Shown: piece after piece, positions 1 to 5,375 of the stretch
How the letters are laid out: each line of letters opens with the position of its first letter
Numbering within the stretch: the stretch's first letter is position 1
Program-made: the position numbers and the translations under genes
NCBI GenBank assembly: GCA_030671095.1
Contig: DAOVAK010000234.1
Span: forward strand, 1-5,375
DNA length: 5,375 nt
Source of the DNA: Deltaproteobacteria bacterium
GTDB taxonomy: Bacteria; Desulfobacterota; DSM-4660; Desulfatiglandales; HGW-15
Direction: 5' to 3'
Notes under the pieces: generated by a model
The model's input: the letters and a program-made list of their open reading frames with translations, nothing else
Databases searched by the model: none
What the model was told of the DNA's origin: nothing

Positions 1-644
1 GAAGTCATGCCGATGTGATTCCCTGGTACGCCTTTGGGAAAACCCGTAGTTCCACCTGTATAAAGGATGTAGGAGAGATCTTTCCATGGGTCCAGTTCCA
101 CTTGTGATTTTAAAGGCGGGTGTCTTAAAAGTGATCTAAAGGAATGAACACGGCTGTCCCGGTCCACCTTACCATTTGGGATCTTGTCAAAGAGAACTCC
201 CAGATACCTTTTCCAGAATGGAAGGAGGTCCGCCAGATTGGTTACGATAGCCTGCTTGAGTCCTGTGCTGGGGAAGACCTCCTTCACATAGCAGAAGTTG
301 GTGTCCAGGCAGATGACCGTTTCTGCACCTGAGTCTTTTATCATGTACTCGATTTCAAAAGAGGTATAAATCGGTGATACCGGTACAATCACGGCACCAA
401 TTTTCTGTATACCCAAAAATGCAATAACCCATTGGATGCAGTTGGAAATGTAAATCATGACCCGATCGCCCTTCTTGACACCCATGTCAGCCAGGGAACC
501 GGCAAACCGTTCACTTAGATCCCGGAGGCGAGCGTAAGAGAAGCGCTCTCCAATGTAGATCACTGCGGTTCGATCCGGATAACGTTCACTCATCCGGTCG
601 AATCGCGTAAATGTCAATTCCTTTTCTAATGCATCCTCGTTCAT
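1..644 (-). CDS. AMP-forming acyl-CoA ligase (FadD-like), N-terminal part, cut by left window edge
   Basis: This gene encodes an acyl-CoA synthetase of the ANL (adenylate-forming) superfamily. Such enzymes activate a carboxylic acid with ATP to an acyl-adenylate and then transfer it to coenzyme A in the cytoplasm. The first 214 residues are visible, starting MNEDALEKEL. The diagnostic ATP-binding P-loop (A3 motif) YTGGTTGFPKGV lies at residues 195-206. Before it come the usual N-terminal features: FSYARLRDLSERFAG, KKGDRVMIYISNC and KIGAVIVPVSP. Residues about 139-190 form an extended linker (LPFWKRYLGVLFDKIPNG, then VHSFRSLL) that resembles the segment preceding the P-loop in FadD-type medium/long-chain enzymes, as I recall them. 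The ATG at 642-644 is the first start after the in-frame livF stop, which lies 15 nt upstream. An AGG at 653-655, 8 nt before the ATG, is a modest ribosome binding site. The C-terminal half, with the remaining adenylation motifs and catalytic lysine, lies outside the window, so activity and substrate cannot be judged. Family assignment is firm; substrate is inferred only. Confidence 0.93.
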   Translation of the reverse strand, partial: MNEDALEKELTFTRFDRMSERYPDRTAVIYIGERFSYARLRDLSERFAGSLADMGVKKGDRVMIYISNCIQWVIAFLGIQKIGAVIVPVSPIYTSFEIEYMIKDSGAETVICLDTNFCYVKEVFPSTGLKQAIVTNLADLLPFWKRYLGVLFDKIPNGKVDRDSRVHSFRSLLRHPPLKSQVELDPWKDLSYILYTGGTTGFPKGVPGNHIGMT

Positions 645-659
645 TGTTATGACCTGTTC

Positions 660-1406
660 TCAAACTCCAAAATAAGCCGAGCGGACATCCGGATTATTTA
701 ACAATTCCTCACGAGTTCCCTCCAATACTGCGGCCCCGTTTTCCAGGATAAAGCCATAATCTACGATGGGCAGTACCGGACGAGCGTATTGTTCGGTCAC
801 AATAATAGAGATTCCCTTCTCATCACGAATTTCTTTAGTAGATCGGACCATAATTCTCTGGATCAAGGGGCTTAGACCCAGCAGGGGTTCATCCAGGAGT
901 AGCAATTTGGGCTGGGCCATGAGCGCACGTCCTATTGCCAACATCTGCTGTTCTCCCCCGCTCAAGAATCCCCCGACCCTTTTCTTGAGTTTTTCAAGGG
1001 CCGGGTATACGTTAAACACGTATTCCAGAGTATCCTTGGCCTGGGATGGCGAGGCAAGGTAAGCGCCGATACGCAGGTTCTCCAGGACGTTGCATTCGGG
1101 GAATATCCTTCTTCGCTCAGGGCAGAGGACAATCCCTGCTTTAGCCCGCTTGCTTGGTTTAAGACCCATGATGTCCTGGCCAAGATATCGTATCTCCCCC
1201 AGAACAGTTATCCGCTCGCCACCGGCCATTTCCTCTTTCTTCCTGATGTCCTCCATTATACCCGACAGGGTATACATAAGCGTAGACTTGCCGGCACTGT
1301 TAGCCCCAAACACTCCCACGATTTGATTGCCCTCACAATTGATACTGACGTTATTGAGGGCCAGCATGTTTTCATAGAAGACCATCAGCCCCTTAGCCTC
1401 AAGCAT
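660..1406 (-). CDS. livF: Branched-chain/HAAT-type ABC transporter ATP-binding protein LivF
   Basis: This is one of the two cytoplasmic ATPases that drive the importer (248 residues; E. coli LivF is about 237). The Walker A motif is GANSAGKST at residues 34-42, where most relatives have GPNGAGKST. LCPERRRIFPE around 94-104 is the LivF-type Q-loop region, with Glu97 in place of Gln. The signature LSGGE is at 148-152 and is followed by QQMLAIGRAL. Walker B is KLLLLDEP at 167-174 with catalytic Glu173. The switch position reads TEQYA (204-208), so Gln replaces the H-loop histidine, as is usual in LivF. A charged stretch of roughly ten extra residues (about 51-66, EDIRKKEEMAGGER) sits between Walker A and the next strand and explains the length. 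The ATG overlaps the end of livG by 8 nt, and a strong GGAGG at 1416-1420 lies 9 nt upstream. The ligase gene follows 15 nt downstream in the same frame. Family call is secure; the transported substrate is not. Confidence 0.95.
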   Translation of the reverse strand: MLEAKGLMVFYENMLALNNVSINCEGNQIVGVFGANSAGKSTLMYTLSGIMEDIRKKEEMAGGERITVLGEIRYLGQDIMGLKPSKRAKAGIVLCPERRRIFPECNVLENLRIGAYLASPSQAKDTLEYVFNVYPALEKLKKRVGGFLSGGEQQMLAIGRALMAQPKLLLLDEPLLGLSPLIQRIMVRSTKEIRDEKGISIIVTEQYARPVLPIVDYGFILENGAAVLEGTREELLNNPDVRSAYFGV

Positions 1407-2187
1407 AGCTCATGACCTCCTCGACCTCCTTTGAGCCGAAATATGCCTCCTTTACCTTCTCACTGGCCATGACTTCCTCAGCCGTCCCCTCAATGAGCTT
1501 CTCACCGAAATTCAATACCATGACCCGGTTGGCCACCCGGAAAAGCTCCCTCAGTCGATGCTCAATCATTATCAGGGTAATGCCATCCATCTGCAGGCGT
1601 TCTATGAGGGGCACCATGCTTGCGATCTCACTCATGCTAAGGCCAGAAAAAACCTCATCACAGAGAATCATCTCAGGCTTCAGGGCGAGGCAACGGGCGA
1701 GCTCAAGGCGTTTGAGGTATCCGGTGGGCAGGGTAGAAGCTAGTTTATAAGGGACAAAGGAATCCCTCTCAAAGCCGATCTCTTCCAGGATATCGATGCC
1801 CACGGTATTTCGGTCTCCCAGTTTACCACCCCCTCTCCAGCCTCCCGTGCGTTTGGCACGGGGTGAGAATAAGGGGATCACCAGGTTCTTGTAAGCAGGC
1901 AGGCTGTAATAGGGGCGCATTATCTGGAAGGTCCGTGTGACACCCATGTCAGCGATCTTGTGGGCTGGTTTGCCACTGATATCCTTGCCCTGGTAAAGCA
2001 CCCTACCAGAGGTCATTTTTATGAATCCTGTGATGCAGTTTATCAAGGTAGTCTTGCCTGAACCATTTGGGCCAATGATGCCCAATATTTCCCCTTCATG
2101 AATATCAAAACTGACCCGGTTTAACGCCAAGATACCGCCAAATGTCTTGGTGACCTCTTTGACTTCCAGGATAGGTTGATCGCTCAT
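1399..2187 (-). CDS. livG: Branched-chain/HAAT-type ABC transporter ATP-binding protein LivG
   Basis: This is the second ATPase of the importer, 262 residues from the chosen start. Residue numbers here count from a GTG four codons upstream; subtract 4 for the chosen ATG. Walker A is GPNGSGKTT at 43-51, the Q-loop is TRTFQ with Gln92, Walker B is MILCDE with Asp181/Glu182, and the H-loop is MIEHR with His214. The signature is unusual: LPTGYLKRLELAR (157-169) where relatives typically have L(S/A)YGxQRRLEIAR. Only the glycine of LSGGQ and the downstream helix are conserved. Val183 follows the catalytic glutamate instead of Pro, a variant I recall in other LivG proteins. A Gly/Arg/Lys-rich loop at about 113-130 precedes the helical domain. 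I chose the ATG at 2185-2187 because it overlaps the livM stop as ATGA and has AGGTGG 8 nt upstream. The GTG at 2197-2199 lies inside that ribosome binding site and is less likely. Confidence 0.94.
   Translation of the reverse strand: MSDQPILEVKEVTKTFGGILALNRVSFDIHEGEILGIIGPNGSGKTTLINCITGFIKMTSGRVLYQGKDISGKPAHKIADMGVTRTFQIMRPYYSLPAYKNLVIPLFSPRAKRTGGWRGGGKLGDRNTVGIDILEEIGFERDSFVPYKLASTLPTGYLKRLELARCLALKPEMILCDEVFSGLSMSEIASMVPLIERLQMDGITLIMIEHRLRELFRVANRVMVLNFGEKLIEGTAEEVMASEKVKEAYFGSKEVEEVMSYA
1416..1420 (-). promoter_or_regulatory. Ribosome binding site of livF, inside livG
   Basis: The minus strand reads GGAGG, 9 nt before the livF ATG at 1404-1406, a consensus Shine-Dalgarno sequence. It lies within the last codons of livG. 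Together with the 8-nt gene overlap this supports coupled translation and fixes the livF start. Confidence 0.75.
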
Positions 2188-3197
2188 ACCTTGACCCACC
2201 TTTCAAACTGATGATATTTCCGCTGGCCGTAAACCATGATCCCTTCACTGCGAAAGACGATAAATGCCACGAGTATCAGGGAGTAAAAAACAATCCGCAG
2301 GGTTCCGATCTCCCTCAGTAATTCGGAGATGGGGACCAGAATGAGACAGCCCAGCACCGGTCCCACCAGGGTGCCTCCACCGCCAATGACCGTCGCCGCA
2401 ATGGGTAGAATGGAAAAATCTAAAGCAAACAGGGACATGCCTGCCCACATATACATGTGTACGAGACAGGCACCGCCAAAACAGCCCATGCCCGAGGCGA
2501 TGAATACGGCCACGGCCTTGTAAAAAGTGATGCTCATGCCCGAGGCCCTTACTGCCTGGTCATTGTCTTTGACTGCACGGAAGACCAACCCGATATCCAG
2601 GTTGACCAGCCGTCTCGTCCCGAAGAGGAACAAAAGGACCATCAATATCATAAAGTACTGTTCGACCCAGGGATTGGGGAAACTGGCCACTCCAAAAATT
2701 CCTTCAGTCCCACCCAATATATCCAGAGCCTCAATCATTCTCATCATAAACAGCGGGTACATGAGGGTGACAATGGCGAAATAGACCCCTCGCAAGGGAA
2801 GGCAGGGAAGCAAGGCAATGGTGCAGATAACTGCACCGACCAGAGTGGAAATGGGGATGGTCAGAAGGGGCGGGAGACCAAAGGAGCTGTTCAGCACGGC
2901 CGCCAGGTACCCGCCCGTACCTATAAAAAAGGCCCCTCCCAGGGAAACCAGTCCCAAAAAATGAGCTAAAAAATCAAAGCTCAGGGCCAGCAGGGCGTAA
3001 ATACAGACATAGGAGATCACGCGCTGCCAGTAACTGGGCATGATAAGGGGCAGGATTAGCATCCCCACAATCAGCACTAACCTGGGCAGGGTGAGATAGG
3101 ACAACTCTCTCCAGGACATCAGGGCATAGAGACCATCCGTACGAACCTTGATACCCCGGTCCAGCCTCTCTTTACGACGTTGTTCAACATTCACCAC
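2184..3197 (-). CDS. livM: Branched-chain/HAAT-type ABC transporter permease LivM
   Basis: This is an inner-membrane permease of the BPD_transp_2 type, up to 337 residues. It pairs with LivH to form the translocation path. About 34 soluble, basic N-terminal residues (MVNVEQRRKERLDRG) are followed by many hydrophobic segments, roughly at 35-53, 60-81, 83-102, 110-131, 136-151, 180-194, 225-246, 262-295 and 300-316. Family motifs seen in order are GLVSLGGAFFIGTGGY (82-97), LRGVYFAIVTL (135-145), GGTEGI (162-167), FRAVKDNDQAVRASGM (206-221, the cytoplasmic loop that contacts the ATPases) and IGGGGTLVGPVLG (271-283). The gene begins with two GTG codons directly after the livH TAA; GAGAGGG at 3203-3209 is 5 nt from the first and 8 nt from the second, so either may be used. 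The first ATG, at codon 27, has no comparable support. Its stop overlaps the livG start by 4 nt. Family call is firm; the exact start is uncertain by one codon. Confidence 0.94.
   Translation of the reverse strand: MVNVEQRRKERLDRGIKVRTDGLYALMSWRELSYLTLPRLVLIVGMLILPLIMPSYWQRVISYVCIYALLALSFDFLAHFLGLVSLGGAFFIGTGGYLAAVLNSSFGLPPLLTIPISTLVGAVICTIALLPCLPLRGVYFAIVTLMYPLFMMRMIEALDILGGTEGIFGVASFPNPWVEQYFMILMVLLFLFGTRRLVNLDIGLVFRAVKDNDQAVRASGMSITFYKAVAVFIASGMGCFGGACLVHMYMWAGMSLFALDFSILPIAATVIGGGGTLVGPVLGCLILVPISELLREIGTLRIVFYSLILVAFIVFRSEGIMVYGQRKYHQFERWVKV
2196..2201 (-). promoter_or_regulatory. Ribosome binding site that decides the livG start
   Basis: The minus strand reads AGGTGG, 8 nt before the ATG at 2185-2187. 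This favours that ATG, which forms an ATGA overlap with the livM stop, over the in-frame GTG at 2197-2199, which lies within the site itself. Confidence 0.65.
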
Positions 3198-4064
3198 TTA
3201 AACCCTCTCTTCCAGTTCCTTTTGCCGGCCAAAGAGACCGGAGGGTCGCAATATGAGAGTAAGGATAATGGCCAGCAGGGCCACCACCATCTGGTAATGG
3301 GCCCCCCAGTAGACCACTGTCAGGATCTGGGCAAAGCCGATGAGAAATGCGGCCAGTACCGCCCCCATCCAGCTTCCCAATCCCCCCACAATACAAACGG
3401 CAATTGCCAGGATCAGGATGTTATAACCCGCCTCCACCACAATGTTTCCCAGGGGAAGCAGAAGAATTGCGGCCAGACCTGCAAGCATGGAGCCAAAAGT
3501 CATGGCCACCACTGCCATGAAATCCGAGTCGATTCCCAGCATGAGGGCCGCTCGTTCATCCTGGGCCATTCCCCGCAGTGCCAGACCAATCCGCGTATGG
3601 TGAGTGAAGAGCCAGAGAAAGGCAACCACGGCCGCGCCAAACCCAACAACCACCATCCGATGGAAATCCACTGGCACATCGGCGATAATTACGCTTCCCT
3701 CAATGAATACAGGTAGTGTATAGCTCATCCCTTTAAACCCCCACCAGCGGAAACCTTCCAGGATGGCCAACCCGATGGCATATGAGGCAATAATCTCCGA
3801 AATGGCCATGCCCCGGACTCGTATGAGCACAAACTGGTAAATAAACGCGCCAATCACCCCGACAATGATCATGGCCAGGATGATGCTGATCAGGTAGTTC
3901 AGGCCCAGGGTGCGCAGCAAGGTCCAGGTGATAAACCCGCTTACCACGTAAAGGGCCCCGTGTGCGAAATTGGGTATCCGGCTGATCCCATAGACTAAGG
4001 CAAAACCAAGAGCTATCAGGGCCAAGGTTACACTATTTATGAGGCCGTATATCAAGATTTCCAT
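3198..4064 (-). CDS. livH: Branched-chain/HAAT-type ABC transporter permease LivH
   Basis: This is the second inner-membrane permease of the importer, 288 residues, a normal length for LivH. Hydrophobic segments lie roughly at 5-27, 35-51, 56-80, 88-106, 137-153, 183-205, 214-228, 231-250 and 256-273. Family motifs are PNFAHGALYVVSGF (31-44, equivalent to the NFAHG...G element after the first membrane helix), LALRGMAQDERAALMLGID (161-179, the cytoplasmic coupling loop with the conserved Arg...Gln-Asp), VGGLGSWMGAVLAA (226-239) and the C-terminal LRPSGLFGR (272-280). The ATG at 4062-4064 is the only sensible start because the first membrane helix begins within a few residues of it. No Shine-Dalgarno sequence precedes it: the 20 nt upstream are AT-rich with no GGAG-like string. 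The gene follows the binding-protein gene after 191 nt and abuts livM directly. The missing ribosome binding site, the upstream stem-loop and a possible promoter suggest that its expression is set separately from the binding protein; this is inference. Confidence 0.94.
   Translation of the reverse strand: MEILIYGLINSVTLALIALGFALVYGISRIPNFAHGALYVVSGFITWTLLRTLGLNYLISIILAMIIVGVIGAFIYQFVLIRVRGMAISEIIASYAIGLAILEGFRWWGFKGMSYTLPVFIEGSVIIADVPVDFHRMVVVGFGAAVVAFLWLFTHHTRIGLALRGMAQDERAALMLGIDSDFMAVVAMTFGSMLAGLAAILLLPLGNIVVEAGYNILILAIAVCIVGGLGSWMGAVLAAFLIGFAQILTVVYWGAHYQMVVALLAIILTLILRPSGLFGRQKELEERV
3203..3209 (-). promoter_or_regulatory. Ribosome binding site of livM
   Basis: The minus strand reads GAGAGGG at the very end of livH, 5 nt before the GTG at 3195-3197 and 8 nt before the next GTG at 3192-3194. 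It supports a GTG start directly after the livH stop, but does not discriminate between the two adjacent GTG codons. Confidence 0.6.
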
Positions 4065-4102
4065 ATTATTTTACAGAAATTCTATCCCAATGCATGCGGG
4101 GA

Positions 4103-4131
4103 ATAACATCAACTTTGAATGATATCATCAA
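4103..4131 (-). promoter_or_regulatory. Candidate sigma70-type promoter upstream of livH
   Basis: Reading the minus strand, TTGATG (4126-4131) and TGTTAT (4103-4108) are separated by exactly 17 nt. This fits the -35/-10 layout of a housekeeping promoter, with four of six matches in each box. Transcription would begin around 4096 and give a leader of about 30 nt before the livH ATG. A perfect 10-bp palindrome, ATGATATCAT (4119-4128), overlaps the -35 box and could be an operator or chance in AT-rich DNA. Matches of this quality occur by chance, so confidence is low. If real, it would let livHMGF and the ligase be transcribed independently of the binding protein. Confidence 0.27.
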
Positions 4132-4162
4132 ATGGATAATTAGTATGGAACGGAATAATTAG

Positions 4163-4230
4163 GGGACGAAGGGACGATAGGGGAACAGATAAAAGATTTT
4201 CTTATGGCGTTCCTTCGACCCTTCGTACCC
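4163..4230. repeat. Imperfect inverted repeat / stem-loop between the binding-protein gene and livH
   Basis: Arm 4163-4186 pairs with arm 4209-4230 around a 22-nt loop. The paired blocks are 4163-4165 with 4228-4230, a perfect 8-bp core ACGAAGGG (4166-4173) with CCCTTCGT (4219-4226), then CGA with TCG, an isolated A-T, and GGAAC with GTTCC, about 20 pairs in all with small bulges and one A-A mismatch. The left arm also contains GGGACGA twice at an 8-nt period. The structure starts about 25 nt after the binding-protein stop. It lacks a run of U on either strand, so it does not look like an intrinsic terminator. In other binding-protein-dependent operons, intergenic stem-loops at this place stabilise the upstream message so that the binding protein is made in excess; that role is inferred here. 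It could also be a copy of a dispersed palindromic repeat. Confidence 0.7.
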
Positions 4231-4255
4231 AATTGTGAGTGAAGCAAGTTAAATT

Positions 4256-5375
4256 CTACTTCTTCATCCAGGGCGGCAGTTTGATCTCGCCCATGGAGAT
4301 CTTCTGTGGGAAGACCACCACCCTTTTGCCTGCCTGCCACTGAAAGATAGTACCGACCGCTCCCTTCTCAGGATCGGTGCTCGGAACGACCTGATGGCTC
4401 TTGGGATCGAATTTGATGAGTCCGTAGACGCCCACCATGTTCGTATTTTCGAGGGCAGAAATCACAGCGTCAGATTTGAGGCTCCCGGCCCTTTCAATGG
4501 CGTCCTTCAGGACGTATGGGGTCATATAGCTGGTTGAGGTCCCGTAGCCTTCCGGCTCGATATTCCAGCGCTTTTTATAGGCATTTACGAATTTCATGGT
4601 CCATGCTGTGGCATTGGAAGGGGCGTTTCCGGCGTTAACCACGTTCGCAAGGCAGTATTCTCCCTTTCCTTCCGTCGCCTTCCAGAAGCCGGGCTGTTCT
4701 GCGGCCGCGATAATGGAACCGAAGGGCAGGGCGGGAATCTTCATATCATGCCATTGTTTTAGAAGAATAGAAGTCTCCGGCATATCCATCCAGATAAGGA
4801 TAATCTGCGCCTTTTCTCTCCTGGCCTTCAAAAGCCCCATGGAAAAATCAGTAGAACCCGTAGGATATATCTCAGGCTTTCCTCCGATGATTGTCCAGCC
4901 TTTTCCGGCCATCTTCTTGGCAATCAGGCCTCCGCCACCCCGGGCATGGGCCACATCCTGGATCATGATAAACATACGGTTTAGGCCGAACTTTTTACCG
5001 ATATCCTCAAGGGATGGAATTATCTCGCCGAGAACCATCCACACTGCTTCTCCAGTGATGCGGAAGCAATATTTGTATTTGTCATAGTTTGCTGCAACCC
5101 GCTTGTGATATTTCGGCGTCAGGACCCCTGTCGTCAGAATAGAAACCTTCTTATATTTTGATAACAGGTCCATGGCTGCCAGGGCCGCTTCTGAACGCAC
5201 AGGACCACCGATTATGAAATCCGCTTTTTTTTCTAAAATGAGCTTTTCCACCGCCAGCAGGGCTTCACTAACGGGAACGCCCGGTTCCAGGTCCCGAGTA
5301 TCAATCACCTCTACTTTGAAGGGGCGCTTTTTGCCTCCAACATTGACACCCCCTTTGGCGTTAATTTCCTCAACA
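4256..5375 (-). CDS. Periplasmic substrate-binding protein of the HAAT/Liv ABC transporter, N-terminus cut by right window edge
   Basis: This is the periplasmic binding protein (Peripla_BP_6 / LivK-like fold) that captures the substrate and delivers it to LivH/LivM. The open frame runs off the right edge, leaving 372 visible residues. The first visible ones, VEEINAKGGVNVGGKK, are the typical element of lobe 1 that lies some tens of residues after the signal peptide; the signal peptide itself is outside the window. The GTG at 5306-5308 is an internal valine, not the start. Seen in order are a VIDTRD strand and the helix after it (about 22-50), the IIGGPVRSE segment at 54-62 where this family often contacts ligand, a YPTGSTDFS segment (lobe 2), GYGTSTSYMTPYVLKDAIERAG in the late region, and a C-terminus ending in IKLPPWMKK. 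The stop is TAG at 4256-4258. It is first in gene order, upstream of livH. Ligand specificity cannot be read from sequence alone; the ligase downstream favours a carboxylic acid (inference). Confidence 0.93.
   Translation of the reverse strand, partial: VEEINAKGGVNVGGKKRPFKVEVIDTRDLEPGVPVSEALLAVEKLILEKKADFIIGGPVRSEAALAAMDLLSKYKKVSILTTGVLTPKYHKRVAANYDKYKYCFRITGEAVWMVLGEIIPSLEDIGKKFGLNRMFIMIQDVAHARGGGGLIAKKMAGKGWTIIGGKPEIYPTGSTDFSMGLLKARREKAQIILIWMDMPETSILLKQWHDMKIPALPFGSIIAAAEQPGFWKATEGKGEYCLANVVNAGNAPSNATAWTMKFVNAYKKRWNIEPEGYGTSTSYMTPYVLKDAIERAGSLKSDAVISALENTNMVGVYGLIKFDPKSHQVVPSTDPEKGAVGTIFQWQAGKRVVVFPQKISMGEIKLPPWMKK

Noticed and set aside
144..332. Short plus-strand open frame at the left end
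   Set aside because: It is antisense to the ligase coding region, whose minus-strand frame is open from 644 to the edge and carries the ANL P-loop.
2457..2969. Long plus-strand open frame (170 codons) opposite livM
   Set aside because: It lies wholly antisense to a strongly supported permease gene. Its product is rich in Gln, Asp, Lys and Gly with no recognisable domain, as expected from the complement of hydrophobic codons.
3180..3716. Long plus-strand open frame (178 codons) opposite livH and the livM start
   Set aside because: It is antisense to livH. The His/Gln/Asn-rich composition is the mirror of membrane-helix codons, with no motif and no separate regulatory signals.
4163..4230. Intrinsic (rho-independent) terminator
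   Set aside because: The stem is long but bulged, the loop is 22 nt, and neither strand has a U-rich run after the stem (TAATTATTCC on the minus strand).
4140..4340. Minus-strand open frame spanning the end of the binding-protein gene and the intergenic stem-loop
   Set aside because: It overlaps the binding-protein gene in another frame, shows no family resemblance, and its second half merely translates the inverted repeat.
4596..5087. Plus-strand open frame (163 codons) opposite the binding-protein gene
   Set aside because: It is antisense to a well-supported gene, has no recognisable domain, and its composition is typical of a shadow frame.
1..5375. A new defence, mobile or otherwise undescribed system
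   Set aside because: Every coding stretch belongs to well-known transporter or ligase families. No integrase, transposase, repeat array, toxin-antitoxin pair or unexplained large frame is present.

Overview
The window holds one minus-strand operon segment. Transcribed right to left, it encodes a five-gene ABC importer of the branched-chain amino acid / hydrophobic amino acid type (HAAT, Liv family), followed by an AMP-forming acyl-CoA ligase. Gene order is: substrate-binding protein (cut by the right edge), LivH permease, LivM permease, LivG ATPase, LivF ATPase, ligase (cut by the left edge). No plus-strand gene is supported. No RNA gene, mobile element or CRISPR array is visible.

The organism is probably a Gram-negative bacterium of moderate GC content. 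The style of the binding protein (C-terminus ending LPPWMKK) and the pairing of Liv transporters with acyl-CoA ligases remind me of Desulfobacterota (former Deltaproteobacteria), where such clusters are numerous. This is recall, not a search result, and no marker gene settles it.

Layout: 1-644 is the N-terminal 214 residues of the ligase, ending just after its P-loop. 660-1406 is livF, 1399-2187 livG, 2184-3197 livM and 3198-4064 livH; these four are overlapping or abutting and look translationally coupled. 4065-4255 is the only real intergenic space. It contains a large imperfect stem-loop and a candidate promoter in front of livH. 4256-5375 is the binding protein without its N-terminus and signal peptide.

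Working model (inference): the periplasmic protein captures a small carboxylate-bearing substrate. LivH/LivM pass it through the inner membrane, powered by LivG/LivF, and the ligase converts it to a CoA thioester in the cytoplasm. The FadD-like region before the ligase P-loop and the 15-nt gap to livF suggest that the imported substrate is a fatty or aromatic carboxylic acid rather than leucine, isoleucine or valine. Nothing here looks like a wholly new system. The points most worth a second look are the transporter-ligase pairing, the intergenic stem-loop, and the atypical nucleotide-site residues of LivG and LivF.
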